Positions 17,039-25,786 are shown, counted from the stretch's first letter. The stretch: 64,000 nt of DNA from Herbidospora daliensis (GCF_001570585.1 NZ_BBXF01000001.1:303691-367690), one strand, 5' to 3'. Numbers and translations: made by a program. The notes: generated by a model from the letters alone, not told the origin.

Positions 17039-18574
17039 CTAGGAAAGCCGGCCTGTGATCTTCTCCACCGCCTCGACCAGCGCGCCCGAGGCGACGAGGC
17101 GCACGACCGACTCGATCTCGGGCGCGAGGAACCGGTCGGGCCCCGGCCCGGCGACCGACTCGCGCACCAGCGCCAGCGCCGCGCCGGTCCCCGGAGCGGG
17201 CCGGTGCGGCGCGCGCAGGTCGAGCGCGCGGGCGGCGGTGAGCGTCTCGATGGCGAGCACCCGGGTCAGCCCGTCGATCGCGGTCCGCAACTTCCGCGCG
17301 GCCGACCAGCCCATGGAGACGTGGTCCTCCTGCATCGCCGACGACGGGATCGAGTCGACGCTCGCCGGCACCGCCAGCCGCTTGAGCTCGGAGACGATGG
17401 CCGCCTGGGTGTACTGGGCGATCATGTGCCCCGAGTCGACCCCCGGATCGTGGGCGAGGAACGCGGGCAGCCCGTGGCTGCGGGCGACGTCGAGCATGCG
17501 GTCGGTCCGCCGCTCGGCCATCGACGCGACGTCGGCCACCGCGATGGCCAGGAAGTCGAGGACGTAGCCGACGGGCGCGCCGTGGAAGTTGCCGTTCGAC
17601 TCGACGCGGCCGTCGCTGAGGACGACGGGGTTGTCGATGGCGGCCTGGAGTTCCCGACCCGCGACGAGCGCGGCGTGGTCGGCGGTGTCGCGCGCGGCGC
17701 CGGCGACCTGGGGGGCGCAGCGGAGGGAGTAGGCGTCCTGGACGCGGGTGCAGGAACCGTCGCGGTGCGACGCCATGATGCCGGAATCGCGCAGCAGTTG
17801 GCGGAGGTTGGCTGCGGAGGCGCGCTGGCCGGGGTGGGGCCTTAGCTTTTGCAGGTCGTCGGCGAAGACGGCGTCGGTGCCGAGCAGGGCCTCGACCGAC
17901 ATCGCGGCAGAGATGTCTGCCGATTTGAGCAGGTTGTCGAGGTCGGCGAGGGCGAGGATGAGCATGCCGAGCATGCCGTCGGTGCCGTTGACGAGCGCCA
18001 GGCCCTCCTTGGCGGCGAGCTCCACGGGCTCGATTCCCGCCTCTTTGAGGGCTTCGCCTGTGGGCCTGAGAATGTTCTTCGCATCCCTGACCCGGCCTTC
18101 GCCCATGATCGTGAGAGCGACGTGGGAGAGGGGGGCGAGGTCGCCGGAGCAGCCCAGGGAGCCGTATTCATGGACGACCGGGGTGATGTGGGCGTTGAGG
18201 AGGTCTCTGAGGACCTTCGCCGTTTCTGGACGGACTCCCGTGTGACCGGTCGCCAGGGTGCGCAGCCTCAGGAGCATGAGGGCTCTGACGACCTCGGTCT
18301 CGACCTCGGGGCCGTTGCCGGCGGCGTGGGAGCGGATCAGGCTGCGCTGGAGCTGGGCGCGGAGTTCCGGGTCGATGTGCCTCGTCGCGAGGGCGCCGAA
18401 GCCTGTGGAGACTCCGTAGGACGGGGTGTCGCCTTCTGCGAGTTCTTCGATTCGGCCTCTGGACGCGGCCATCTCGGCGACGGCGTCTTCCGTCAGGGCG
18501 ACCTGGGCGCCTTGGCGGGCTACGTGGACGACGTCCTCGAAGGTCAGGTCTCCGATCCGCACGACTTGGCTCAT
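17039..18574 (-). CDS. hutH: Histidine ammonia-lyase
   Basis: 511-aa MIO-family lyase converting L-histidine to urocanate and ammonia. N-terminal YGVSTGFGALA, MIO loop EYGSLGCSGDLAPLSH, then NGTDGMLGML and QEDHVSMGW. The MIO triad is Cys-Ser-Gly instead of Ala-Ser-Gly, a variant I recall from streptomycete HutH. Length is normal. No hutU, hutI or hutG lies nearby, so the rest of the pathway must be elsewhere. Single gene, convergent with the RidA pair. Confidence 0.9.
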   Translation of the reverse strand: MSQVVRIGDLTFEDVVHVARQGAQVALTEDAVAEMAASRGRIEELAEGDTPSYGVSTGFGALATRHIDPELRAQLQRSLIRSHAAGNGPEVETEVVRALMLLRLRTLATGHTGVRPETAKVLRDLLNAHITPVVHEYGSLGCSGDLAPLSHVALTIMGEGRVRDAKNILRPTGEALKEAGIEPVELAAKEGLALVNGTDGMLGMLILALADLDNLLKSADISAAMSVEALLGTDAVFADDLQKLRPHPGQRASAANLRQLLRDSGIMASHRDGSCTRVQDAYSLRCAPQVAGAARDTADHAALVAGRELQAAIDNPVVLSDGRVESNGNFHGAPVGYVLDFLAIAVADVASMAERRTDRMLDVARSHGLPAFLAHDPGVDSGHMIAQYTQAAIVSELKRLAVPASVDSIPSSAMQEDHVSMGWSAARKLRTAIDGLTRVLAIETLTAARALDLRAPHRPAPGTGAALALVRESVAGPGPDRFLAPEIESVVRLVASGALVEAVEKITGRLS

Positions 18575-18700
18575 GGCGCTCCCTCACGATGTAACTATCG
18601 TGGAGCATGTTAGCTCCTTACGCGGGTCATCGATTTGGGGGTCGGGCGAAGATTCGCTAGTGTTCTCAACGTGAGCCCGGGGAACTGGCCGGGAGCGCAA

Positions 18701-18772
18701 GCGGAAGTGGCTCAGGGGTAGAGCATCACCTTGCCAAGGTGAGGGTCGCGGGTTCGAATCCCGTCTTCCGCT
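18701..18772 (+). tRNA. tRNA-Gly (GCC)
   Basis: A complete 72-nt cloverleaf: acceptor GCGGAAG/CTTCCGC, D arm GCTC...GAGC, anticodon stem TCACC/GGTGA with loop TTGCCAA (anticodon GCC), and a T arm with loop TTCGAAT. CCA is not encoded. It lies 13 nt upstream of tRNA-Val, probably in one transcript. Confidence 0.95.
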
Positions 18773-18785
18773 CGGAAAGTTGCTT

Positions 18786-18860
18786 GGACGATTAGCTCAG
18801 CGGGAGAGCGCTTCCCTGACACGGAAGAGGTCACAGGTTCAATCCCTGTATCGTCCACCA
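18786..18860 (+). tRNA. tRNA-Val (GAC), CCA encoded
   Basis: Cloverleaf with acceptor GGACGAT/ATCGTCC, D arm GCTC...GAGC, anticodon stem CTTCC/GGAAG, loop CTGACAC (anticodon GAC) and T arm ACAGG/CCTGT. The 3' CCA is encoded at 18858-18860, unlike the neighbouring tRNA-Gly. Its 3' 45 nt (18812-18856) recur at 20895-20939, marking it as the probable integration site of a mobile element. Confidence 0.95.
18812..18856 (+). repeat. att-like direct repeat, tRNA copy
   Basis: The 45-nt 3' half of tRNA-Val from the anticodon arm to the acceptor end. It matches 20895-20939 at 44 of 45 positions (18819 A versus 20902 G). tRNA 3' halves duplicated like this are the normal footprint of tyrosine-integrase elements. 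Confidence 0.8.
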
Positions 18861-18876
18861 GATCAATGCAGGTCGC

Positions 18877-18909
18877 AAAGGGTTTCGGAGATCCTCCGGA
18901 ACCCTTTTT
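18877..18909 (+). terminator. Rho-independent terminator after tRNA-Val
   Basis: A near-perfect hairpin, AAAGGGTTTCGGAG / CTCCGGAACCCTTT around an ATC loop, followed by a short T run. It lies 17 nt after the tRNA and ends the tRNA-Gly/tRNA-Val transcript. Confidence 0.8.
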
Positions 18910-18998
18910 CGATGTTTCGAGGGGTCGCGGGGAGCCAACTCAGGCGGACTTTTCCCGGGCGCAAAACCTCGTTCTTGGCCTCTGCGCCTCTGTGATCT

Positions 18999-19329
18999 TC
19001 AGGCTAAGTTGCAGATGCTAGATCGACTGTTACGCGGGTGCCGACATGACGAATGAGATCGGCGATCGTCTGACGCGGACGCCGTCCGCTCAGCGGCACC
19101 TCGGCCTGCTGATGCCGAGCGGTGACATTCAAATCGACCGCCGCCGACCAGGTCAACGCGGCATCCGCACACTCCGAAGAAGAAGTGATCAAGGCCGTCG
19201 TCCAGGACATCGGTCCAGGCCAGAGAGATTACCGGCACTCCGGACTGTTGACTCCGTACGGTTTGCCTCAGCGGCGGCCTTGGCCTTCGGATAGCCTTGC
19301 CGATCGAATCGTCGCCGGCCAAAGGCACC
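18999..19329. other. Low-confidence stretch inside the island, no gene assigned
   Basis: Composition is visibly less GC-rich than the flanks. Several short overlapping frames are open on both strands (for example 19004-19210 on the minus strand), but none has a convincing start, domain or codon pattern. Probably decayed coding DNA. Confidence 0.4.
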
Positions 19330-19572
19330 GTGCAGGCATTGCGGTGTGACCTGCGGTGGAAGGCGGCCTGTGGGCTGGAGTTGTATGACACCGCGTTCGA
19401 TCCGTCGCTGCTGACCTAATTTCCGGCGGCGGCTGGCCCGCTCCCGCAAGCCGATCTGCATGTTTGAGCCCGTCCGTGAGGTGGTCGCGGCGACCGGAGT
19501 ACTCAAGGGCAGGCAGCGGCGGGCGCTGGATTCGCCGATGCTGGATGAAGCGGTGGCCACGCAGGACACCGT
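19330..19572 (+). pseudogene. Fragment of an IS1182-type transposase
   Basis: Reads VQALRCDLRWKAACGLELYD, then TAFDPSLLT; one extra A near 19418 shifts the frame, after which it continues as YFRRRLARSRKPICMFE, REVVAATGVLKGRQRRALDS and DEAVATQDTV. These stretches match a common actinobacterial DDE transposase group usually labelled IS1182. Both ends are missing, so it is an inactive remnant. Confidence 0.7.
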
Positions 19573-19699
19573 CCATCTCGTGCACGGGCATCCCGAATTC
19601 GAAATACGAGGAGTTCCGCCTCGATCGCGACACAGCGCATTCACATCGAAAAGCGACTATCATGATCGTTTCGCAAGGGAACCCGATTCTTGATCAGGA

Positions 19700-20325
19700 T
19701 CAAAGAATGTGATGATTGCGATATTCTCCAGCAAGGGACGACTTCGCCGTCTCCGCAAGGTCGGCGGAAATTCCGGCCGCGCACTTTTCCAGGAATTCAC
19801 CGACGACTTCGCGGGGCCAGCCGGCAGCAGCGGCAGCCGGCCAGAAGCGAAGCATGTCATACGATTCCCGCCGATCGACGAAATCAATGATCCGTCCGAT
19901 GGCATCGCCATCTGGGACCATCCGCAGCATAGCCATCGCCCGGAAGGCGCCGTCCGTAAGCGCGTCGTTGTCGAGTTCCATACACCAGAATACCGGTGTA
20001 ACGTCGTCGTCGGATGCCCTGTCCAGCCGCACGATCGCATCACCGAGGGCCAGGTACGCGGATTCCGAATCCAATCCGCGGGAAACCGCCACTCCTTCAG
20101 GAAAGGCAGGGCGGGGGCATATTAACAGGCCCCTAGAGACATGATCATATGATATTGGGTCTCCCATGTTCTGCTTTTTTTGACCTCTTTCCGGAGAGCA
20201 GAAAGCAGTGCCGGACCCGCTGTGACGTCCTGCAGTTTGCGTAGCATTTTCGCGGCCGCACGCCGACGACTCGACGAAGCGTCCTGAAGTTGCTCCATCG
20301 CCGCACGAAGACCGAGCGCCATCAC
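19700..20325 (-). pseudogene. Broken HEAT-like protein, probable immunity gene
   Basis: The start (MMALGLRAAMEQLQDASS) and helices such as RRRAAAKMLRKLQDV and SRTWETQYHMIMSLGAC look like HEAT/ARM repeats. A TAA at 20122-20124 then interrupts, yet the same frame goes on as YAPALPFLKEW, a normal HEAT helix. A frameshift near 20065-20090 leads to the remaining helices (DSESAYLALGDAIVRLD, DDDVTPVFWCMEL, DGDAIGRIIDFVDR). The intact protein would have been ~205 aa. It starts 15 nt after the toxin-like gene, where polymorphic-toxin immunity genes sit. The immunity role is inferred. Confidence 0.6.
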
Positions 20326-20340
20326 ATACCCCCCGGAACA

Positions 20341-20830
20341 CTAATCGAAGCGGCCATATCCGGCACCACACCCGCCTCGTTCGGCACATGACATCCCCGG
20401 CGTCACATAGCCGCGGTTCTGGGCGCTGCTGTTGCAGGCCGCGCCTTCGACACAAAGGTTACTCGAGTTGAGATTCCCTCTGTTCGCCTTAGGGACATTC
20501 CGATGACCGATCTGCTTATTGGCGGGGTTTGAAGAGACCTGCTCGCAACGCCAGCACTGATATCTGTCTCCTGCTTCTGCTATTTCATCCTGGGTCCACC
20601 CCGCCTGCTCCCGGAGCCGATTGATTCTCGCGGCCTCCTCTTGGAGCATTCTCAGCCTGGTTGCACTCGGCACCGGCTTTCGCCAGACGCTGTTTCCAGA
20701 GGAGATTCGCGGACATGAATCCCTCACCGAACGGGCGGCCGAGTATGCCTTCACAGATCCTCGCGGCAGCGTGGTGCTGCAGGAGCCAATTGAGGGAGCC
20801 ACTACCATCCGACTCCTTCATGCTCACCAC
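20341..20830 (-). pseudogene. Frameshifted HNH-type polymorphic toxin C-terminus
   Basis: Two frames join into one protein: SLNWLLQHHAAARICEGIL...LLWKQRLAKAGAECNQ from 20830, then, after a shift near 20640-20665, LRMLQEEAARINRLREQAGW and RYQCWRCEQ, IGHRNVPKANRGNLNSSNL, CVEGAACNS, and a tail ending GAGYGRFD. CxxC plus GH..P...N.NSSNL...CN is an HNH/treble-clef nuclease pattern. The upstream part of a large toxin is absent, cut off close to the att copy. The gene order toxin then HEAT-like gene supports a toxin/immunity pair. Confidence 0.55.
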
Positions 20831-20894
20831 GACCGCGCCAGTGCGTTAATGCAGGCGAGAGGCTCACGAATCGACTCAGCACGACCCGCGAAAT

Positions 20895-20939
20895 TTCCCT
20901 GGCACGGAAGAGGTCACAGGTTCAATCCCTGTATCGTCC
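20895..20939 (+). repeat. att-like direct repeat, distal copy
   Basis: 44/45 copy of the tRNA-Val 3' half, 2,083 bp from the tRNA copy in the same orientation. The 5' half of a tRNA is absent and the CCA is not preserved, so it is not a functional tRNA. It is followed at once by a terminator-like hairpin, probably the original tRNA terminator displaced by integration. Confidence 0.8.
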
Positions 20940-20945
20940 GCTCTC

Positions 20946-21002
20946 GAAGACGGGCGACCTGCGGTCGCGACTTTGGTCGCTCCGCGGGTCTTCTTCGTTT
21001 TA
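20946..21002 (+). terminator. Terminator-like hairpin beyond the distal att copy
   Basis: Inverted repeat GAAGAC...GTCTTC enclosing GCGG...CCGC and followed by TTCGTTTT. Likely the ancestral terminator of the tRNA operon. Confidence 0.55.
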
Positions 21003-21440
21003 TACGGGGGACGCCCCCCTGAACCCCCCGCTGTCAGGGGGTTGCGCCCCCTCACGCTTCGCGGTCCCGCGTCGGTTTCGCCCGGGTCGCTGCGCTCCTG
21101 GCGAAGGGCTGCGCCCCTCGCGCTCCCTGCACAGGCCTCGCTTCGCTCGGGTTTCTATCAGAGACAAGGGGTAGCCGATCCCACACAAGGTCTTAGGTCC
21201 GACGTATCAGAGTCGAAAGACACCGCAAGCCCGTAGCGCTGCAGCCTCGATAACCAATTCAGAAGCCAAGATCTTCGGGCTCTGTGCCACCCCTGACCAG
21301 TGTCTGTGAAGGGCACTTGGAGAGTCGGTCATCTACCCCCTTGAGGTCATGCGGACCATGAGCGCCCTTCTCCACATACCGTCAGTTCCAGCAGAATCGA
21401 CGACATTACCCGCGCCGCCCTCGCCCTCACCCATTTCGAG
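21003..21440. other. Non-coding stretch with GC-rich inverted segments
   Basis: Contains runs such as GGGGGACGCCCCCC and CCCCCCGCTGTCAGGGGG at 21006-21050 that can fold on themselves, then unremarkable sequence. I see no credible gene. Confidence 0.5.
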
Positions 21441-21482
21441 CGCGATGTGCTCTCGAGCGATTCCGCAACGATCATTGAGGTC

Positions 21483-22028
21483 ATGAGACCGCAACCGGTG
21501 ATCGAGCACGGAAAGGTGACCCTGCGATGCTGGCGACCGGAGGAGGACGTCGCGGTCCTGTTTCGGCTGATCGAAGAGTCGCTGGAACACCTGCGCCCGT
21601 GGATGCCGTGGGTGGCCGGGCACAGCAGGCAGGCCACCGCTGATTTCCTGGCGGGGTGCAGGCCTCGGTGGGAGCGCGGCGAGGCCTACGACTACGCGAT
21701 CGTTTACCGGGGTGCGGTCGTCGGCAGCTGTGGGATGTCCACCAGCGCCGGCCCCGGCGGCTGGCAGATCGGTTACTGGCTGCACCCGGCCCTAACCGGT
21801 CGCGGCCTGGCGACGGCGGCCGTGATCGCCTTGGCCGAGCAGGCGTTCGCGCTGCCGGGGGTGGCGTACGTCGAAATCGTCCATGATGTCGCCAACGCCG
21901 CCAGCGGCGCGGTAGCCCGGCGCGCGGGCTTCAGCCAGACGGGGCGCCAAGCCACCCGGTTGCCGCCGGTCCCCGGGAGGAGCGGCGTCGAGCTGGTCTG
22001 GCGGCTGTCTCGTCCGCCGCAGCCGTAA
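21483..22028 (+). CDS. GNAT-family N-acetyltransferase (RimJ/RimL-like)
   Basis: ~181-aa acetyltransferase. It starts with VTLRCWRPEEDVAVLFRLIEES and has the GNAT fold with acetyl-CoA loop LHPALTGRGLATAAVIALAEQA and the C-terminal VANAASGAVARRAGF typical of RimJ/RimL types acting on protein N-termini or small amines. I prefer the ATG at 21483; the frame is also open from 21447. Confidence 0.75.
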   Translation: MRPQPVIEHGKVTLRCWRPEEDVAVLFRLIEESLEHLRPWMPWVAGHSRQATADFLAGCRPRWERGEAYDYAIVYRGAVVGSCGMSTSAGPGGWQIGYWLHPALTGRGLATAAVIALAEQAFALPGVAYVEIVHDVANAASGAVARRAGFSQTGRQATRLPPVPGRSGVELVWRLSRPPQP

Positions 22029-22037
22029 GGAGAGTGG

Positions 22038-23084
22038 TCACATCGGCCGGATGCCCGTCTGATCGCCGTAGGAGGGAGGGCCGAAGCGTTCGCACAGGCG
22101 CTCGAGCCCCAGACCGCTGATGAGCAGGCGTTCCTTGGCGCTGCCGACCAAGTCGGCGCTCCAGGTGACAAATCCGCCGTCGCCGAGGTTCAGATCATCT
22201 CCCGCCGGGGTGGTGGCGCGGATCTCGAAGCAGGCGTCCCGGTAGTAGCCGCGGCCGTTGATGCGGTCGTCGTCGAAAGCGAACGCGGTGCTGGGATACG
22301 CCTCCGTGAGCGGGTCCAGGACGTCCTCAAGCAAGGCTCCGCGGTGCCGTCCGGCGGTCAAATCGGTGACGGACACGCGCACCGCCGTAACCCGGTAACC
22401 GAGGGCGCGGACGTCGTCCAGGATGTCGAGGTGGACGCCGATCTGCTCGGCCAGGGCTGTGGTCTCGAAGGCGAACGAGCCCTCGTCGCGGCCGGCGGTG
22501 CACAGCCCCAGCAGCATGAAGTGCGCCGCCATACCTGGCCCGGCGAAGGCCTGGGCGCGCACCACCCGGTGAACGGCCGCCAGCTGGACCCGCTGGTGTG
22601 AGCGCGGATCGGAGCGCAGGACCTCCCGGCGGCGTACCGCGCATTCCAGAGCCAGCACGTTGGTGGTGTCCGCGACGACCTCGGTCGTGCGGACAGTCGT
22701 GACCATTTTGTTCTGGTCTACGGTCGCCACCGCCGAGACGGTGCCCAGCGGGCACAGCGGCGACAGGGCCACGGCAGCGAAGGCGCGCTCAGACAACCGC
22801 CCATGTACCAGGGCCTCCAGGCGTGCCAGTTCGCCGGCGTCCAGCGCCGACGGCCGGACAAAACGGTTGCGCTCATAAGTGTGCAGCAGGCGAGCGGGCG
22901 TCACCGCGGCGGCGCGGCGGTGATAGACCTCCAACAGCAGCGTCTGCAGATCGGTCGGCGACAATCGCTCGGCAAGCGCCTCGAGCAGCTCGGGAACGGC
23001 GCCTTCACGCAGAATCCGGCCAAGCCACCGATCATGCGCCCGCGCCGCCGGCGGACCATCACTGTGTCCCGACGGATCACTCAT
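22038..23084 (-). CDS. Orphan class II aminoacyl-tRNA-synthetase-like protein
   Basis: 348-aa protein not firmly recognised. The middle (VRTTEVVADTTNVLALECAV, VHRVVRAQAFAGPGMAAHFMLLGLCT) and the end (CFEIRATTPAGDDLNLGDGG, KERLLISGLGLERL) resemble the catalytic core of class II synthetase paralogues such as HisS/HisZ, with the final GLGLERL like motif 3. No tRNA-binding domain is apparent. It may be an amino-acid-activating or regulatory paralogue. Convergent with the acetyltransferase, 9 nt apart. Start chosen at ATG 23084; no clear RBS. Confidence 0.45.
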   Translation of the reverse strand: MSDPSGHSDGPPAARAHDRWLGRILREGAVPELLEALAERLSPTDLQTLLLEVYHRRAAAVTPARLLHTYERNRFVRPSALDAGELARLEALVHGRLSERAFAAVALSPLCPLGTVSAVATVDQNKMVTTVRTTEVVADTTNVLALECAVRRREVLRSDPRSHQRVQLAAVHRVVRAQAFAGPGMAAHFMLLGLCTAGRDEGSFAFETTALAEQIGVHLDILDDVRALGYRVTAVRVSVTDLTAGRHRGALLEDVLDPLTEAYPSTAFAFDDDRINGRGYYRDACFEIRATTPAGDDLNLGDGGFVTWSADLVGSAKERLLISGLGLERLCERFGPPSYGDQTGIRPM

Positions 23085-23291
23085 CAGTTCATCGTGGAGG
23101 ACTTCCGGGCATCGGCGCACCGAATTTACCAACCGCCTTCCCCCCGTCGATCCGCAACCGCGCGTTTACTTCCCGGTGTCGACGTCCTTGAGCGCCACGC
23201 ACCCCGATCAGAGTTCGGCGGTCTGCAGCAAGCCAGTCAGGGCCGACCGCGCCGGCGCCTGCACCACTCCGGCGGAGCCGGCCGGTCGGGG

Positions 23292-23777
23292 TCACCAGGC
23301 GTTGAGCCAGTATCGGAAGTATTCGGTCGTCGACTTGACGACGACGGGCTCCCGGTAGGCCTCGGGCCAGATCTGCAGAAGGTAGTGCATCTCCATCTCC
23401 TCCTCGTCCATCCCAAGGACGTGGTAGCGCAGGCGATAAGCACCGGGCCCGGCGGTCAAGGGAGGCACCGGGTGGGACCGCGCATCGCCCCATTCCTCCA
23501 GCGTGAGCCGACCCGACGGCGAATCGAAGGCGATTTCCACGATGTCCTCATAGCCGTCGAGGTCAGGACCGGGATCGCTGTCGGCTACGGCCACGGTGAA
23601 CGGCGCGGTTCCGTATTGGAAACCGAAGATCAGCTGGGCTGTGCCCTCTCCCGGAAGAATGATCCCGACATCCGATGACGCCTCGAAGTCGAGAGGGCTT
23701 TCACACTTCTCGTCGACCAGGTAGGCCTGGCTGTAGTCGACGCCCAGTTCCACGTTGACGGTGTACACGATTGACAT
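23292..23777 (-). CDS. Hypothetical protein, 161 aa
   Basis: Acidic protein beginning MSIVYTVNVELGVDYSQAYL. No signal peptide, membrane segment or known motif; the alternation of short hydrophobic and acidic stretches suggests a beta-rich fold. Codon usage is like the flanks. No operon partner is evident. It lies beside the decayed island, where immunity-type genes often occur, but that is only context. Confidence 0.6.
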   Translation of the reverse strand: MSIVYTVNVELGVDYSQAYLVDEKCESPLDFEASSDVGIILPGEGTAQLIFGFQYGTAPFTVAVADSDPGPDLDGYEDIVEIAFDSPSGRLTLEEWGDARSHPVPPLTAGPGAYRLRYHVLGMDEEEMEMHYLLQIWPEAYREPVVVKSTTEYFRYWLNAW

Positions 23778-24010
23778 GACCGGCAGCCTAGACAGGCCGA
23801 CCGACAAGATCGGCGTCCTCGCGCCTGTGCTCGCCCCCACGCATGACCACCAGGATCGCGACCAGGATCGCGAGTTGCACCATCGCCGACCACAGCCGGC
23901 CGAGGCCGCCACGAGCGTGGCAAGGATGTGCTGTACTCGCTTCGCTCGCTTGTAAGTCCAGAAGCATGGCGAGTCGATTACTTCGATGGAATCACGACTG
24001 TGGCCGAGGA
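23778..24010. other. No gene recognised
   Basis: Frames on the minus strand are open but carry no recognisable protein. Upstream region of the 161-aa gene; no clear promoter pattern seen. Confidence 0.4.
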
Positions 24011-24205
24011 TTAGAACTTCACTGATACGGGTTCTTTTTGGGAACTGATTTCCTTCAGACGTCGGTAAGCGGCGAAGGCCGCCGAGGGGTGAGCATGCCA
24101 CGTCCATTCATGCGTCGTTCCTCGCATATAGAAGCCGCCCTTCCACAGTAGGAACTGCACGGGGATGTACATCCGCGCCCTACCGACGTGGGGCTCCTCG
24201 CTCAC
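24011..24205 (-). CDS. Small hypothetical protein (possible remnant)
   Basis: About 64 aa, with a natural-looking core (ARMYIPVQFLLWKGGFYMRG, THEWTWHAHPSAAFAAYRRL). The start is uncertain: GTG 24205 or ATG 24172. No SD is obvious. Could be the surviving tail of a larger gene. Confidence 0.35.
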   Translation of the reverse strand: MSEEPHVGRARMYIPVQFLLWKGGFYMRGTTHEWTWHAHPSAAFAAYRRLKEISSQKEPVSVKF

Positions 24206-24282
24206 AGCGACGGGCGGCACCCTGGACCGGCCTCTGGGGCAGTGGGACCACCTCGACCCACTGCCGGCAGAGGGCGGACTGA

Positions 24283-24588
24283 TCAGTCGACGCACGTGGC
24301 GTAATGCGTGGATCGGATGACCCACGTGCCGCCGCCCGGGGAGATGTAGGTCGTCAGGTTGTAGTACGTCCCGGTGTCGCAGTCGTGGCCGACCGCGAGG
24401 ACGGCCGCCCTGGCCCGCTGCTGGGCCAGGGCGAGCCCGGCCTCGTAGGTGTTGCCCGCCCCTACGGCCGTGGCGCTGCGGGGGGTGTCATAGCCGTCGG
24501 CGTGGGCGGTCATGGGCGTGGCCGTCAGGCCGGCCGCCGCGATCGCTGAGACGAGGACGAACCGGCGAAGAAAATTGCCTTTTTGCAT
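24283..24588 (-). CDS. Small secreted protein
   Basis: 101-aa exported protein: MQKGNFLRRF, hydrophobic VLVSAIAAAGLTATP, cleavage after TAHA. The mature part (~75 aa) has two cysteines (GHDCDTG and the terminal TCVD) that could form a disulfide. The start is well supported by TGGAGGAGAAGC directly before ATG. Function unknown. Confidence 0.75.
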   Translation of the reverse strand: MQKGNFLRRFVLVSAIAAAGLTATPMTAHADGYDTPRSATAVGAGNTYEAGLALAQQRARAAVLAVGHDCDTGTYYNLTTYISPGGGTWVIRSTHYATCVD

Positions 24589-24871
24589 GCTTCTCCTCCA
24601 GGGACGGATCATTCGACCGGCCGAGGATAACTTTCGAAGAGACCGCGGCGAAGACGGCATTGACCGCACCGTCGCCGGAATCCGGCTCATCGTGCTGTTT
24701 CTCGCTGGAGGAGCATGTAATTTACAGCCGGACGAAGTCGAAAATAGACGAGGCGGTGACGGATCTATGGGCTCCCGCTCCACAACGAGTTCAATCCCCT
24801 GCCGCGGCCGACCTGAAATCGTCGCAGCTAGGGGTGGCCTTTGTCGATCAAGGTCGGCGAGAATCCCCAAA
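24589..24871. other. Intergenic, nothing recognised
   Basis: Lies between two divergent exported-protein genes, so it should hold their promoters. The sequence is comparatively A/T-rich around 24620-24740. No motif could be assigned. Confidence 0.4.
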
Positions 24872-25645
24872 GTGATACGTCTGATCATCGTGGGGGTCGT
24901 CTTCTTACCCGCGGCTCCGGTCGATGCCGCCCCCGATCCACTTGCCGCGCTGAAGACCGGGTTTTCGCCGGGCGGGGGGTGGCGTTCGTCGACACCACCT
25001 CGATCGTCGGAGCGACCACGGAGAAGTTCGTCGTCCGAAAGGGCCGGCTGCAGTTCCATGACGGGATACGTCTCGCCGCCTCCGACATCAGCGCCGAGTT
25101 CTTCGGGCCGGTGCCCGACCCGCATCCGGAGGTGCTGTCGCCCGGCCGCGCCATCATGATCGGGAAGACGTCCTACACCAAGGGGCTCGGTTACGAGGTC
25201 CCCGAAGGGAAGACGTGGTTCGTCGAGAAGAACGGCCGGCCCAATGGGAGCGCCACGGTGTTCGCCCAGCCCGTCTATCCCGGTGAAACGGCGACGCTCA
25301 CCATGCTGCTCCAGCACGCCACGCGGTCGGGGCGCGCGGGCCGTATCTACACCGGGTTGATCAATCTGTCCGAACTGCACGACATCTCACCGTGGTTCCG
25401 GCAGGTCGTCGGCGAGCGTCACGTGTTCGAGGCCACGGCGAACCTTCGTTACCGGGCTCACGCTCGACGCCCGGAACCTTCCCAAGCGCCTGGTGACGGA
25501 CGTCGAAGCCGGGCACCTCATCCCCGACCGCGGCTGGGACCGGGTGGACCTCCACACGGTCACCGCCTACTCCGGCTGGGGCGCGAAGGTCTCCATCAAG
25601 AAGCCTCCGGCCGGCACGGTCTCGGACGTCCTGCTCAAAGGATGA
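24872..25645 (+). pseudogene. Secreted protein gene broken by two frameshifts
   Basis: Three frames give one continuous exported protein of ~257 aa. Frame 1: GTG, then LIIVGVVFLPAAPVDAAPDP (signal peptide) to LKTGFSPG. A shift in the G-rich run 24970-24979 moves to GVAFVDTTSIVGATTEKFVV...HVFEATA; a second shift near 25440 moves to TFVTGLTLDARNLPKRLVTD...KKPPAGTVSDVLLKG and the TGA at 25643. Both joins are clean, so decay is recent or these are sequence errors. Function unknown. Confidence 0.6.
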
Positions 25646-25730
25646 CACCACCGCGCACGTCACCCGGCCCGCAGCACCGCTACGACGCGCTGGACGCCCG
25701 CCGCAGGAACACGAACGATCGGCCCAACGC

Positions 25731-25768
25731 CGCACGCCCCGGCCCTTCACACAGGGCCGGGGCGTGCG
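25731..25768. terminator. Bidirectional terminator
   Basis: A perfect 16-bp inverted repeat, CGCACGCCCCGGCCCT / AGGGCCGGGGCGTGCG, with a 6-nt loop (TCACAC), between the broken secreted-protein gene and the convergent sugar-binding-protein gene. Confidence 0.8.
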
Positions 25769-25786
25769 GGTGGTTCGCGGTTTGGA

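Noticed and set aside
18999-19391. Several 60-130 codon frames on both strands
   Set aside because: They overlap each other, lack RBS and known motifs, and lie in decayed island DNA.
20895-20939. A second tRNA-Val gene
   Set aside because: Only the 3' half is present; there is no D arm or 5' acceptor strand, so it is an att-type copy.
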